A DNA stretch of 64,000 nucleotides from Rhizobium sp. P40RR-XXII (GCF_012641405.1 NZ_JABAII010000002.1:434001-498000), one strand, 5' to 3'. Numbered from the stretch's first letter, positions 17,009-25,518 are shown. Program-made: numbers and translations. Notes: generated from the letters alone by a model not told the origin.

Positions 17009-17266
17009 ATGGAAGACGCAAACGTAGGTTGGATTGCAGCAATTATCATCGGCGGCTTGGCTGGCTGGTTCGCCGAGATGATCATGAAGAGCAACACCGG
17101 CATATTCATGAACATCATCCTCGGCATCGTCGGCGCGCTCGTCGCCAGCTGGCTGTTCCGTGCCCTCGGCATCGCGCTGCCGTTCCATGTATGGCTGAAC
17201 TATCTGGTCACGGGCTTCATCGGCGCCTGCATCCTGATTTTCGTCGGCCGACTGATCAGGCGGTAA
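17009..17266 (+). CDS. GlsB/YeaQ/YmgE family small membrane protein
   Basis: 85 residues with three hydrophobic glycine-rich helices: [20 protein letters not shown], then MNIILGIVGALVASWLF and a C-terminal [21 protein letters not shown]. This is the transglycosylase-associated/GlsB family of stress-linked inner-membrane proteins whose molecular role is not known. CAGGAGG stands about seven bases before the ATG. Two more family members occur in this window at 39900 and 40183, and this copy resembles the 39900 one most, sharing the [10 protein letters not shown] end. Confidence 0.88.
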   Translation: MEDANVGWIAAIIIGGLAGWFAEMIMKSNTGIFMNIILGIVGALVASWLFRALGIALPFHVWLNYLVTGFIGACILIFVGRLIRR

Positions 17267-17303
17267 CTGCATATCGGGCTGTTACGCCCAAATCGGGAAG
17301 AGG

Positions 17304-17339
17304 AAAAAGGGAAGGCGGGATGTCCCGCCTTCCCTTTTT
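17304..17339 (+). terminator. Strong bidirectional terminator after the GlsB-like gene
   Basis: A perfect 17-bp stem (AAAAAGGGAAGGCGGGA against TCCCGCCTTCCCTTTTT) around a two-base centre lies 37 bases after the stop. The terminal T-run on the plus strand and the matching A-run allow termination in both directions. Confidence 0.88.
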
Positions 17340-17469
17340 GTTGCGCGAGTTTCGCAAGCGTGCGCAGCGGCTTGCCACGACATCCGCACGATCACAATGC
17401 GCTTTCGGACCTTTCCAAGCTCAAGCTCGGCGCTATTTACCAAAGTGGAACCGAAAGGAGGTTGGAAAC

Positions 17470-17676
17470 ATGACGGAAAACGCCAATCGGACAACCACGC
17501 GGAAAGTCATTCGAGGCCGCCCCTACAGCATTGCTGAATTTGCGCGGAAATATCGTCTCGACGACGCGGAAGCAAAGCGCCTCTTCTATAAGTTCGGGCC
17601 GTCGTCGACGGAACTGGATCTGCTCATGGCAGCCAAACGGAAGCCGCCGACCCTTTCCACGGCAATCGGCCAATGA
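17470..17676 (+). CDS. Small hypothetical protein, 68 residues
   Basis: Basic 68-residue protein: a flexible start (MTENANRTTTRKVIRGRP), then a helical region SIAEFARKYRLDDAEAKRLF and YKFGPSSTELDLLMAAKR. The middle looks like a short helix-turn-helix-like or adaptor segment, but I cannot assign a family. The start is fixed by an excellent AAAGGAGG about eight bases upstream. It is a monocistronic gene between the GlsB-like terminator and a GntR regulator. Confidence 0.65.
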   Translation: MTENANRTTTRKVIRGRPYSIAEFARKYRLDDAEAKRLFYKFGPSSTELDLLMAAKRKPPTLSTAIGQ

Positions 17677-17853
17677 TGCGCGGCTTTTTTCGTTAGGCTT
17701 GCGAATTGCCGTCAGACCGATCCGGATCATTGAAGGACATGAGCGGCTAAAGAAGACAGGCTGAATGCAATCCTGATATATCACTATCGGTTGCCTTCGG
17801 TGACGCCAGATGACACTCTTTGCCGTCAATGCACGTGCCGGAAACCGCCTCGA

Positions 17854-18468
17854 ATGCAGAATTCGCTTAGCCACCTCGCCTATCTCGCGCTCGAATACTC
17901 GATCGTGACGCTTGAGCTGCAGCCAGGCGCCCTGGTTACCGAGAAACAGTTGATCGAGATGGCTGGCCACGGGCGAACCCCTGTGCGCGAAGCGATCCAG
18001 AAGCTTGCCTGGCAGGGCCTTATTCATGTGCGGCCCCGCGTCGGCCTGCAGATTGCGGAAATCCGCCCCGAGGACCATCAATTTGTCATGCAGGTCCGGC
18101 GCGAACTGGAGCCGATCGCGGCCGCGCTCGTTGCCACCCATGCCGATCCGCAGCAGCGCGAGCAGTTGCGGGACTGTGCGCGCCTGATGGCGGAATGCGC
18201 CGTTACAAGCGACCTGCCCGGCTTTTTCGCCGCCGACAAGACATTCGATGAGATTCTGGAAGCCGCCTGCCCCAACAACTTCATCACCGCAGCACTCGCG
18301 CCGGTGCAGACACATGCACGCCGGCTCTGGTATTCCACGGGAACGCACGATCGCATGGGCGAGGCGATAGCCATGCATGTTCAGGCGATAGACGCCATCC
18401 GCAGCGGCGATGCCGATCATGCGCGCGCCGCCATGGCCTCGCTCATCGATTATCTCAGCTGCCCATGA
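17854..18468 (+). CDS. GntR family transcriptional regulator (FCD/FadR-type)
   Basis: About 204 residues from ATG 17854 (frame open to a TTG at 17791). An N-terminal winged helix-turn-helix is visible (EKQLIEMAGHGRTPVREAIQ, then LIHVRPRVGLQIAEI), followed by an all-helical FCD ligand-binding domain with RRELEPIAAALVATH, FFAADKTFDEILEAA and HVQAIDAIRSGDADHARAAM; the Asp and His residues at these positions are the usual metal/ligand contacts. Such regulators respond to small organic acids. No metabolic operon is divergent from it, so its target is unclear. No convincing ribosome-binding site precedes the ATG. Confidence 0.8.
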   Translation: MQNSLSHLAYLALEYSIVTLELQPGALVTEKQLIEMAGHGRTPVREAIQKLAWQGLIHVRPRVGLQIAEIRPEDHQFVMQVRRELEPIAAALVATHADPQQREQLRDCARLMAECAVTSDLPGFFAADKTFDEILEAACPNNFITAALAPVQTHARRLWYSTGTHDRMGEAIAMHVQAIDAIRSGDADHARAAMASLIDYLSCP

Positions 18469-18471
18469 AAA

Positions 18472-18500
18472 AGGCGGCTTCGCTGCCGAAACCGCCTTTC
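18472..18500. terminator. Bidirectional terminator between gntR and fpr
   Basis: AAAGGCGG and CCGCCTTT form an 8-bp stem around a 13-base loop, directly after the GntR stop and 23 bases after the convergent fpr stop. Flanking A and T runs are short, so efficiency is uncertain. Confidence 0.55.
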
Positions 18501-18522
18501 CGTTCACATACCGGCAATTCGT

Positions 18523-19335
18523 CTACCCAACGAAAGCGCGTTCGATAACGAACTCGGCCGGGTTGTTGTTGGCACCTTCATTCAGGCCGGCCTTTTCGAG
18601 CAAGACCTTGGTGTCCTTCAGCATGGCGGAGGAACCGCAGATCATGCCGCGATCGATCGCGGGATCCAGCGGAGGCACACCCAGATCGCTGAAAAGCTTG
18701 CCGTTCTCGATGAGATCGGTGATGCGACCCGTGAAGGGGAATTCCTCGCGCGTGACGGTCGCGTAATGGCGCAGCTTGTCGCCGACGACCTCGCTCAGGA
18801 TCTCGTCGTTGCGGATTTCCTCGACCAGGTCAAAGCCGTATTTCAGCTCGGCGACATCTCGCGTCGTGTGGGTGAGGATGACTTCCTCATACTTCTCGTA
18901 GGTTTCCGGATCGCGGATCAGGCTCGCAAACGGCGCGATACCGGTGCCGGTGGAGAACATGTAAAGGCGATGGCCGGGCGTCAGTGCGTCCAGAACCAGC
19001 GTGCCGGTCGGCTTCTTGCGCATCAGCACTTCGTCGCCGGGCTTGATGTTCTGCAGGTGCGAGGTCAGCGGACCATCCGGCACCTTGATGGAAAAGAACT
19101 CCAGCTCGTCGGCCCAGGCAGGGCTTGCGATCGAATAGGCACGATAGAGCGGTTTGCCATCGACCATCAGGCCGATCATGGCAAATTCGCCGGAGCGGAA
19201 GCGGAAGCCTTGCGGCCGGGTCATGGTGAAGCGAAAGAGCCGGTCGGTATAATGCGTGACGCTCAGCACCTTCTCGGCGAAGACGCCGGCGGGAATTGCT
19301 GAAGCAAATTCATCTGATTTGGCGGGGGCGTTCAT
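18523..19335 (-). CDS. fpr: Ferredoxin/flavodoxin-NADP+ reductase
   Basis: 270-residue FAD enzyme that exchanges electrons between NADPH and ferredoxin or flavodoxin. The FAD motif RAYSIASPAW and the NADP-binding segment MFSTGTGIAPFASLIRD are clear; CGSSAMLKDTK marks the nicotinamide pocket and the C-terminus ends in FVIERAFVG, as in bacterial (subclass I) Fpr. The gene lies just downstream of the sulfite reductase block on the same strand; because no cysJ flavoprotein is present, Fpr could feed CysI through a ferredoxin. That link is inference. A perfect inverted repeat sits 116 bases upstream of the start. Confidence 0.92.
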   Translation of the reverse strand: MNAPAKSDEFASAIPAGVFAEKVLSVTHYTDRLFRFTMTRPQGFRFRSGEFAMIGLMVDGKPLYRAYSIASPAWADELEFFSIKVPDGPLTSHLQNIKPGDEVLMRKKPTGTLVLDALTPGHRLYMFSTGTGIAPFASLIRDPETYEKYEEVILTHTTRDVAELKYGFDLVEEIRNDEILSEVVGDKLRHYATVTREEFPFTGRITDLIENGKLFSDLGVPPLDPAIDRGMICGSSAMLKDTKVLLEKAGLNEGANNNPAEFVIERAFVG

Positions 19336-19450
19336 TCTGTCTCGGATCCCGTATTAATCTTGCACGTCTTTCCTGGCAGGCTCATTTTGCGATGCTGATA
19401 TTATAATATAGCCCGTATTGAAAGGCATTCCATTCCATCCGGCGGCTCAG

Positions 19451-19474
19451 GACTGAAATATGTATATTTCAGTC
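19451..19474. promoter_or_regulatory. Perfect 10-bp inverted repeat upstream of fpr
   Basis: GACTGAAATA, 4-base centre TGTA, TATTTCAGTC. Its AT-rich symmetric form with a short centre suggests an operator for a dimeric regulator rather than a terminator, since no T-run follows on either strand. It lies between the end of the DUF934 gene (19567) and fpr (19335). Confidence 0.5.
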
Positions 19475-19566
19475 AGGATTTCAGCTCGCCGACTTTACAT
19501 GTATTAAGAGGCTTGAATACGGCAATCCGACACAGTCAAATTGCCGCAATCCCAAGCCTGTCGAAA

Positions 19567-20079
19567 TCAGGCCGACTTTGCCGGCAGCCGCCGCCAGCTA
19601 TAGGCCTGCCCGCCTTCAGCCTTGCGCGCGGTCGGCTGATAGTAGTGCGGAATGCCCGGCAGGCGGTTTTCCGACAGCCGCTTCAGCGCCGTCTCGTTGG
19701 TCACGGCGAAACTATCGATGCCGACGCGCAGCATCAACGGTACCTGGTCGATCAATACGTCGCCGACGGCCCGCAGCTCGTTGGCATAGCCGAGACGCTG
19801 GCGCAACAGCGAGGCGTGACTGAAGGCGCGGCCATCGCTGAATGCCGGAAAGGCAACGGCGACAATGTCGAGCCGATCGAGATAGGGCTGCAGCCGGGTC
19901 ACGTCATCAGCCGGCTTGACGACGACGCCAAGGCCGGCCTCGTTGCTCTCTTCCGCCTTTGCGATCAGTGCATCGATGCCAAGCAGAGGCTTCTGCGTCT
20001 CGGTCGCCTTGACTTCGTCGGTTTCGATGACCCACGGATCGTTTTCAATGAAGCCGGTTTCCCGCCAGATCTTGGTCAT
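19567..20079 (-). CDS. DUF934 protein associated with sulfite reductase
   Basis: 170-residue protein of the DUF934 family, nearly always found beside cysI/cysH in proteobacteria that lack the CysJ-type reductase. Recognisable parts are GLGVVVKPADDVTRLQPYLD in the middle and FPAFSDGRAFSHASLLRQRL, the most conserved family segment. The ATG at 20079 has AAGGAG seven bases upstream. The gene follows cysI by 11 bases, so the two are co-transcribed. An accessory or electron-transfer adaptor role is inferred from context only. Confidence 0.82.
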   Translation of the reverse strand: MTKIWRETGFIENDPWVIETDEVKATETQKPLLGIDALIAKAEESNEAGLGVVVKPADDVTRLQPYLDRLDIVAVAFPAFSDGRAFSHASLLRQRLGYANELRAVGDVLIDQVPLMLRVGIDSFAVTNETALKRLSENRLPGIPHYYQPTARKAEGGQAYSWRRLPAKSA

Positions 20080-20090
20080 GTTCAATCTCC

Positions 20091-21770
20091 TTACGCCGCT
20101 TCGGCTGCCGACGAGGACGCGCCGTAAAGCGCGGTCTTGAACGGCTGTGGCCCGACGCGACGGTAGGCGGTCAGGAAGGTTTCGGAAGGATCCAGACGCA
20201 GGCTGATATAGGTATCGACGATGGTCTCGATAGCATCGGTCACCTTATCGGGCTCGAAGCCGCGGCCGATGATCTCGCCGATCGAGGTGTTCTCGTCGCC
20301 GGAGCCGCCGAGCGTGATCTGATAGAGTTCCGCGCCCTTCTTTTCCACGCCAAGCAGGCCGATATGGCCGACATGGTGATGACCGCAGGCATTGATGCAG
20401 CCGGAAATCTTGATCTTGAGCTCACCGATTTCAGCCTGACGCTCGGCCGAGCCGAAGCGCGTGGAAATCTCCTGCGCGACCGGGATGGAGCGCGCGTTGG
20501 CAAGCGCGCAGTAGTCGAGACCGGGACAGGCGATGATGTCCGTGATCAGGCCGACATTCGCCGTTTCGAGACCGTTGGCCACCAGACCGCGATACACGGC
20601 TTCGAGGTCGGCCAGCGCCACATGCGGCAGGATGAGGTTCTGCTCGTGGCTGACGCGGATTTCATCGAAGGCATATTCCTCGGCAATGTCGGCCACCGCT
20701 TCCATCTGCGCGTCCGATGCGTCGCCCGGAATGCCGCCGATCGGCTTCAGCGAGATGGTCACCATGCCGTAGTCGGGATTCTTGTGCGGCTGCACGTTCT
20801 GCTGCACCCAGCGCGCGAAAGCCGGATCGGCCTTCTTCCAGCGCGCCAGGCTTTCCCAGCCTTCGGCGCGCTGCGGCAGTGCCGGCGGTGCGAAATAGGC
20901 CGAGATCGCCTGGACGTCGGCTTCCGGCAGCTTCAGTTCGGTATCCCTCAGCTTGTTGAACTCGACTTCGACCTGGCGTGCCAGTTCTTCGGCGCCGGTT
21001 TCATGCACGAGGATCTTGATACGCGCTTTGTACTTGTTGTCGCGGCGGCCGTGCAGATTGTAAACGCGCATGATTGCCGTCGTGTAGGACAAGAGATCTT
21101 CTTCCGGAAGGAAGTCGCGGATCAGCTTGGCAATGAGCGGGGTACGGCCCTGTCCGCCGCCGACGTAGACGGCAAAGCCGATCTCACCCTTGTCGTTCTT
21201 CTTCAGATGCAGGCCGATATCATGCACCTGGATCGCGGCGCGATCGCGCTCGGCACCGGTGACGGCGATCTTGAATTTGCGTGGCAGGAAGGAGAATTCC
21301 GGGTGAACCGAAGACCACTGCCGCAGGATTTCGGCATAGGGTCTGGGATCGGCGATTTCGTCGGCCGCAGCGCCGGCGAAATGGTCGGCGGTCACGTTGC
21401 GAATGCAGTTGCCCGAGGTCTGGATGGCGTGCATCTCGACCGTAGCGAGATCGGCCAGCGCGTCCGGCATCTCGGAAAGCTTCGGCCAGTTGAACTGCAG
21501 GTTCTGGCGCGTCGTAAAGTGGCCATAGCCGCGATCATAGGTGCGCGCGACATGGGCGAGCATGCGCATCTGGCGCGAGCTCAGCGTGCCATAGGGAATG
21601 GCGATGCGCAGCATATAGGCATGCAGCTGCAGATAGACGCCGTTCATGAGGCGCAGCGGCTTGAAGGCATCTTCCGAAAGCTCACCCGAGAGGCGCCGCT
21701 CCACCTGATCGCGGAACTGGGCAACCCGTTCCGCAACGAAGGCGTGGTCGAATTCATCGTAACGATACAT
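20091..21770 (-). CDS. cysI: Sulfite reductase hemoprotein (ferredoxin or NADPH type)
   Basis: 559-residue enzyme that reduces sulfite to sulfide with six electrons. The duplicated nitrite/sulfite reductase ferredoxin-like half domains begin RIAIPYGTLSSRQMRMLAHV and MVTISLKPIGGIPGDASDAQ. The [4Fe-4S]-siroheme cysteines are present as CPGLDYC and, about 40 residues later, CINACGHHH. GHFTTRQNLQFNWPKL contains substrate-binding arginine residues. It lies between DUF2849 and DUF934 genes, with cysG upstream to provide siroheme. No cysJ follows. Confidence 0.92.
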   Translation of the reverse strand: MYRYDEFDHAFVAERVAQFRDQVERRLSGELSEDAFKPLRLMNGVYLQLHAYMLRIAIPYGTLSSRQMRMLAHVARTYDRGYGHFTTRQNLQFNWPKLSEMPDALADLATVEMHAIQTSGNCIRNVTADHFAGAAADEIADPRPYAEILRQWSSVHPEFSFLPRKFKIAVTGAERDRAAIQVHDIGLHLKKNDKGEIGFAVYVGGGQGRTPLIAKLIRDFLPEEDLLSYTTAIMRVYNLHGRRDNKYKARIKILVHETGAEELARQVEVEFNKLRDTELKLPEADVQAISAYFAPPALPQRAEGWESLARWKKADPAFARWVQQNVQPHKNPDYGMVTISLKPIGGIPGDASDAQMEAVADIAEEYAFDEIRVSHEQNLILPHVALADLEAVYRGLVANGLETANVGLITDIIACPGLDYCALANARSIPVAQEISTRFGSAERQAEIGELKIKISGCINACGHHHVGHIGLLGVEKKGAELYQITLGGSGDENTSIGEIIGRGFEPDKVTDAIETIVDTYISLRLDPSETFLTAYRRVGPQPFKTALYGASSSAAEAA

Positions 21771-21787
21771 GATTTCCTCGGGACTTC

Positions 21788-22102
21788 TCAGACTGCAATG
21801 AAATCGGGATCGGCCGCGGCATAGCCCGGCGCGTATTCCATGGTGGGGCCTTCGGCGCGGATGCGCTCACGCAGGCGCAGCGGCCAGAGCTTGCCGCCGG
21901 TTTCCTGAACATCGATCAGGTTGACGTCGACGACCTTGTTGTCGGCATAGGCCTGCTTGCCGATCGCTTCCAGTGCGGCTTCCGCCTCGGCATGACGAGC
22001 GACCAGCGCGTCCTGCAGCGATAACGTCCACTCACCATTTGCGTTCAGCCAAACGGCGACGCCATCGGTGAGCCGGTTTGCGGTCAGAACCTTGTCGACC
22101 AT
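21788..22102 (-). CDS. DUF2849 protein in the cys operon
   Basis: 104-residue soluble protein; the N-terminus KVLTANRLTDGVAVWLNANG and C-terminus EYAPGYAAADPDFIAV fit the DUF2849 family, which occurs between cysG and cysI in many rhizobia. Function is unknown. The start ATG at 22102 has AGGAG about eight bases upstream and follows the cysG stop immediately, while cysI begins 17 bases downstream, so it is translated as part of the sulfite-reduction operon. Confidence 0.8.
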   Translation of the reverse strand: MVDKVLTANRLTDGVAVWLNANGEWTLSLQDALVARHAEAEAALEAIGKQAYADNKVVDVNLIDVQETGGKLWPLRLRERIRAEGPTMEYAPGYAAADPDFIAV

Positions 22103-22105
22103 CAA

Positions 22106-23542
22106 TCAGCTCCTTGCATAGTCTTGAGCAACGGTCTCGCGGCGGACCAGCGGCTCGGATTGTTCAAAATTCGCACCGGCGACAGCATCGCCGATAATGA
22201 CCATGACCGGCCCGTTCAACTCGTCGCGGTGTTCGAGATCAGGCAGATCCCGCAGGATGCCGTGCATCAGGCGGCGATCGCGGCGGCTGGCATTCTCGAT
22301 GATGGCAACGGTCGTCTCGGGCGGCAGGCCGGCCTGCATCAGGCGGCCGGCGACGGAAGCGGCAACCGTGCGTCCCATATACACCGCAATCGTGGCGCCG
22401 GATACGGCCAGGCTTGCCCAATCGGGCAGAACGTCGCCTGTGAGATCATGCCCCGTGGTGAAGACCAGTGACGAGGCGACACCGCGCAGCGTCAGCGGCA
22501 GTTCGAAATCCGCGGCGGCGGCAAAGGCCGAGGTGATGCCGGGAACGATCTCATAGCCGATACCGGCCGCGCGCAAAGCCGCCATTTCCTCGCCCGCACG
22601 ACCGTAAACCAGCGGATCGCCCGACTTCAGCCGCACGACGCGCTTGCCCTCGCGGCCGAGCTGCACCAGCAGATCGTTGATCTCTTCCTGCGACTTGCTA
22701 TGGCATCCCTTGCGCTTGCCGACGGACAGACGCTCGGCATCGCGCCGTCCCATATCGACGATCGCCTGCGGCACAAGCGCGTCATAGACGATGACATCGG
22801 CTTCCATCATCACGCGCTGCGCCCGCAGCGTCAGCAGATCTTTAGCGCCTGGGCCGGCGCCGACAAGCCACACGCGACCTTGAGCTTCACGGGACGACCG
22901 CAACAGCTCCTCAGCTGCCTGTTCCGCCCGCGCGAGATAGCCGGCATTGACGGCGTCGGCAACGGGTCCGGAGAAGAACCGCCGCCAGAAAACACGGCGC
23001 GTGACACCACGAGGCACAAGGCGCTCGACCGGCTTGCGATACCGCGTCGCCAATTCAGCCAGCTTGCCGAGCGACGGCGACAGCATCTGATCGATCTGCG
23101 CGCGGATCATCTGCGCCAGCACCGGACCGGCACCCTCGGTACCGATGGCAACAGCCACGGGAGCGCGATTGACCAGCGCCGGCGTGTAGAAATCGCAATA
23201 ATCGGGCTGGTCGACGGCGTTCGCCGGAATTCGCTCAGCGCGGGCCGCATCGACGATCGCGCGGTCCGCCTCGGCATCGCCGGTGGCGGCAAAGACGAGG
23301 GCTGCACCCTTGACCTGATCGGCTGAAAAATCACCCCTTACGGTTTCGAGGCGGTTGGCGATAAGGAAGGCATGATAGTCAGCCTCGGGCGCCGGCGCAT
23401 AGGCGACGATCCTTGCCTGCGTGTTCATGAGCAACCGCACCTTGGCGAAGGCTTCATCGCCATTGCCGAAGACAGCCGCTACCCTTCCTTCCACGCGGAA
23501 GAAGGCGGGAAACACCGAAAGCTGTTCAGTCCTGGGAGGCAT
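22106..23542 (-). CDS. cysG: Siroheme synthase (multifunctional CysG)
   Basis: 478-residue enzyme with two parts. The N-terminal dehydrogenase/ferrochelatase starts FPAFFRVEGRVAAVFGNGDE and supplies precorrin-2 oxidation and iron insertion. The C-terminal uroporphyrinogen-III methyltransferase begins VWLVGAGPGAKDLLTLRAQR and contains VIVYDALV, VRLKSGDPLVYGRAGEEMAA and the SAM-binding YEIVPGITSA. It makes the siroheme cofactor of CysI, encoded two genes downstream. I place the start at MPPRTEQLSV (23542); the frame runs 15 codons further upstream. Confidence 0.92.
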   Translation of the reverse strand: MPPRTEQLSVFPAFFRVEGRVAAVFGNGDEAFAKVRLLMNTQARIVAYAPAPEADYHAFLIANRLETVRGDFSADQVKGAALVFAATGDAEADRAIVDAARAERIPANAVDQPDYCDFYTPALVNRAPVAVAIGTEGAGPVLAQMIRAQIDQMLSPSLGKLAELATRYRKPVERLVPRGVTRRVFWRRFFSGPVADAVNAGYLARAEQAAEELLRSSREAQGRVWLVGAGPGAKDLLTLRAQRVMMEADVIVYDALVPQAIVDMGRRDAERLSVGKRKGCHSKSQEEINDLLVQLGREGKRVVRLKSGDPLVYGRAGEEMAALRAAGIGYEIVPGITSAFAAAADFELPLTLRGVASSLVFTTGHDLTGDVLPDWASLAVSGATIAVYMGRTVAASVAGRLMQAGLPPETTVAIIENASRRDRRLMHGILRDLPDLEHRDELNGPVMVIIGDAVAGANFEQSEPLVRRETVAQDYARS

Positions 23543-23834
23543 CGTGGTTCCACTTCGAGATTTGGCGAATATCGCCCCTGCGGCCAAGAGATTGAAGAAA
23601 CAGAAATTCTAATGCCCATGCATGCGCGTATTCTTTTGCTCGACATGACAAGGATTTGAGCAAAACTCACCAGGCGAGCAGATCGAGATAAATACAGGAA
23701 ATCTATAGACTTTTATGATTGACTGACGCCTGTGGCGATTTTATTGCCTGTGACAAACTTGGTCCATACGTCATTTGCGCATTCCGCCGCTTGCGCAATC
23801 TCGATAGACTGACACCAAAATCTTGGAGCAGACC

Positions 23835-24422
23835 TTGTCCGACAACAGCATCGCAGCCCGCCTTCTCGACGTCGTGGAGCACGACATCCTACACCTGACC
23901 CGCAAGGGCGTGGCCGCCGGCAACAAGGTCTTTGGGGCCGCCATCCTGCGGAAGTCCGATCTCTCGCTCGTCATTGCGGAAACCAACAATGAATTAGAAA
24001 ACCCGCTCTGGCATGGCGAGGTTCATGCGCTCAAGCGCTTCTACGAGCTTGGCGAGAAGCCCGCGACGCGGGATCTGATCTTCCTGTCCACCCATGAGCC
24101 CTGCACCATGTGCATGTCGGCGATCACCTGGGCCGGTTTCGACAATTTCTACTATTTCTTCAGCCACGAGGATTCCCGCGACGCCTTCGCGATCCCGCAT
24201 GATCTCAAGATCCTGAAGGAGGTCTTCGGCCTGGAGCCTGGCGGTTATCGCCGTCAAAACGCATTCTGGAACAGCTTTTCCATCTCCGATCTGGTGGAAA
24301 CGGAAGCCGATCCACGAAAAGGTGAGCTGAGGGAACAAACGGCGCGCATCAAGCGGGCCTATGCCAGCCTCTCCGACAACTACCAGGCATCGAAGAGTGG
24401 CAACGATATCCCGCTGAATTGA
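23835..24422 (+). CDS. Zinc-dependent nucleoside/nucleobase deaminase
   Basis: 195-residue member of the cytidine deaminase-like superfamily. The zinc and catalytic motif reads WHGEVHAL (His ligand, catalytic Glu) and the cysteine motif EPCTMC with both ligands. The rest, including NFYYFFSHEDSRDAFAIPHD, is specific to a subgroup I cannot name. The best start is a TTG at 23835 with TTGGAG six bases upstream; a TTG at 23823 has no ribosome-binding site. The gene is divergent from cysG and mazG follows after 22 bases, so both may clean up non-standard nucleotides. Confidence 0.72.
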   Translation: MSDNSIAARLLDVVEHDILHLTRKGVAAGNKVFGAAILRKSDLSLVIAETNNELENPLWHGEVHALKRFYELGEKPATRDLIFLSTHEPCTMCMSAITWAGFDNFYYFFSHEDSRDAFAIPHDLKILKEVFGLEPGGYRRQNAFWNSFSISDLVETEADPRKGELREQTARIKRAYASLSDNYQASKSGNDIPLN

Positions 24423-24444
24423 TAGAGCAAGACCAGAGGCAACG

Positions 24445-25293
24445 ATGGAAGCATCGCAAGACATTTCCCGTCTGATCGAAATCATGGCGGCGCTGCGAAA
24501 TCCCGAAAGCGGCTGCCCCTGGGACATCGTGCAGACCTTCGAGACCATCAAGCCTTACACGATCGAAGAGGCCTATGAGGTCGCGGATGCGATCGAGCGG
24601 AAGGATACGGACGATCTCTGCGACGAGCTCGGCGATCTCCTGTTGCAGGTCGTTTTCCATGCGCGGATCGCCGAGGAGGCCGGTGCATTTTCCTTCGGCG
24701 ACGTCGTCCATGCCATTTCCCGCAAGATGATCCGCCGCCATCCACATGTCTTCGCCGTCTCCGATGCGAAGACCGAGGATGCGGTGACGCTGCAATGGGA
24801 TCGGATCAAGGCCGAAGAGAAGCGCGAGCGAGCCGAGCGCCGTGCCAAAAGCGGCATTACAGAAGATTTCAAGGCCGGCTTCCTGGGCTCGGTGCAGCGG
24901 ACGTTCCCTGCCCTGACGGAAGCATTGAAACTGCAGGAACGGGCCGCCAAGGTCGGCTTCGACTGGTCGGCGCCTGAGCCGATCCTCGACAAGATCGAGG
25001 AGGAGATCGGCGAATTGCGGGCAGCACTTGCAAGCGGCGACAAGGCCAAGGTCAGCGACGAGCTCGGAGACCTGATCTTCGCCGTCGTCAATATCGGCCG
25101 GCACGTCAAAACAGATCCGGAACAGGCGCTGCGCGGCACGAACACGAAGTTCCGCCGCCGCTTTCATCACATCGAAACGACGCTTGAAGCCGAGGGCGAG
25201 ACGCTCGAAGGCGCCTCGCTGGAACGGATGGAAGAGATCTGGCAGTCGGCCAAGGCCATCGAGCGTCAGCTCAGCGACGCGAAAACCGCCTAA
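24445..25293 (+). CDS. mazG: Nucleoside triphosphate pyrophosphohydrolase MazG
   Basis: 282-residue, two-domain MazG. The N-terminal unit begins LIEIMAALRNPESGCPWDIV and carries EEAYEVADAIE and DELGDLLLQVVFHARIAEE, the EExxE and ExxD-type metal-binding helices; the C-terminal unit repeats them as KIEEEIGELRAAL and DELGDLIFAVVNIGRHV. It hydrolyses non-canonical or excess NTPs to NMP plus pyrophosphate. Length fits the family (E. coli 263). Its stop codon falls inside the first palindrome of the RIME-like element that follows. Confidence 0.92.
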   Translation: MEASQDISRLIEIMAALRNPESGCPWDIVQTFETIKPYTIEEAYEVADAIERKDTDDLCDELGDLLLQVVFHARIAEEAGAFSFGDVVHAISRKMIRRHPHVFAVSDAKTEDAVTLQWDRIKAEEKRERAERRAKSGITEDFKAGFLGSVQRTFPALTEALKLQERAAKVGFDWSAPEPILDKIEEEIGELRAALASGDKAKVSDELGDLIFAVVNIGRHVKTDPEQALRGTNTKFRRRFHHIETTLEAEGETLEGASLERMEEIWQSAKAIERQLSDAKTA

Positions 25294-25503
25294 AGCGCGT
25301 CGTGAGATCTTTCAGATTCGCTTCTCGCGCTTTAGGCCTTTGATTTTGCGTATGCCGTTGTCGCAAAACCGCTGCACACTTTTGCGCGACATGCGTTGGA
25401 GCATGATGCCGAAAAGTGTGATCGGTTTTCGGACGACATCATGCTCTACTTCTTTGATTCTAGAGCGGATTCAGATTTTAGGTCGAACAGATCTAAAATC
25501 ATC
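25288..25503. repeat. RIME-like Rhizobium intergenic palindromic mosaic element
   Basis: Three inverted repeats in a row: a 12-bp perfect one (GCCTAAAGCGCG at 25288, CGCGCTTTAGGC at 25326), a long imperfect one running from AAAACCG at 25365 to CGGTTTT at 25429 around GCATGATGCCGAAAAGTGTG, and a small one GATTTTAG/CTAAAATC near 25474-25500. The central sequence matches the RIME repeats known between genes in Rhizobium. It lies between convergent mazG and hflX and may serve as terminator for both. Confidence 0.7.
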
Positions 25504-25518
25504 CGGCCCTAGCCCCGC

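Noticed and set aside
16942..17676. 244-codon frame covering the GlsB-like gene and the 68-residue gene
   Set aside because: It ends in the true frame of the 68-residue gene but is out of frame with the GlsB-like gene and runs through a strong terminator; only the last 68 codons have a ribosome-binding site.
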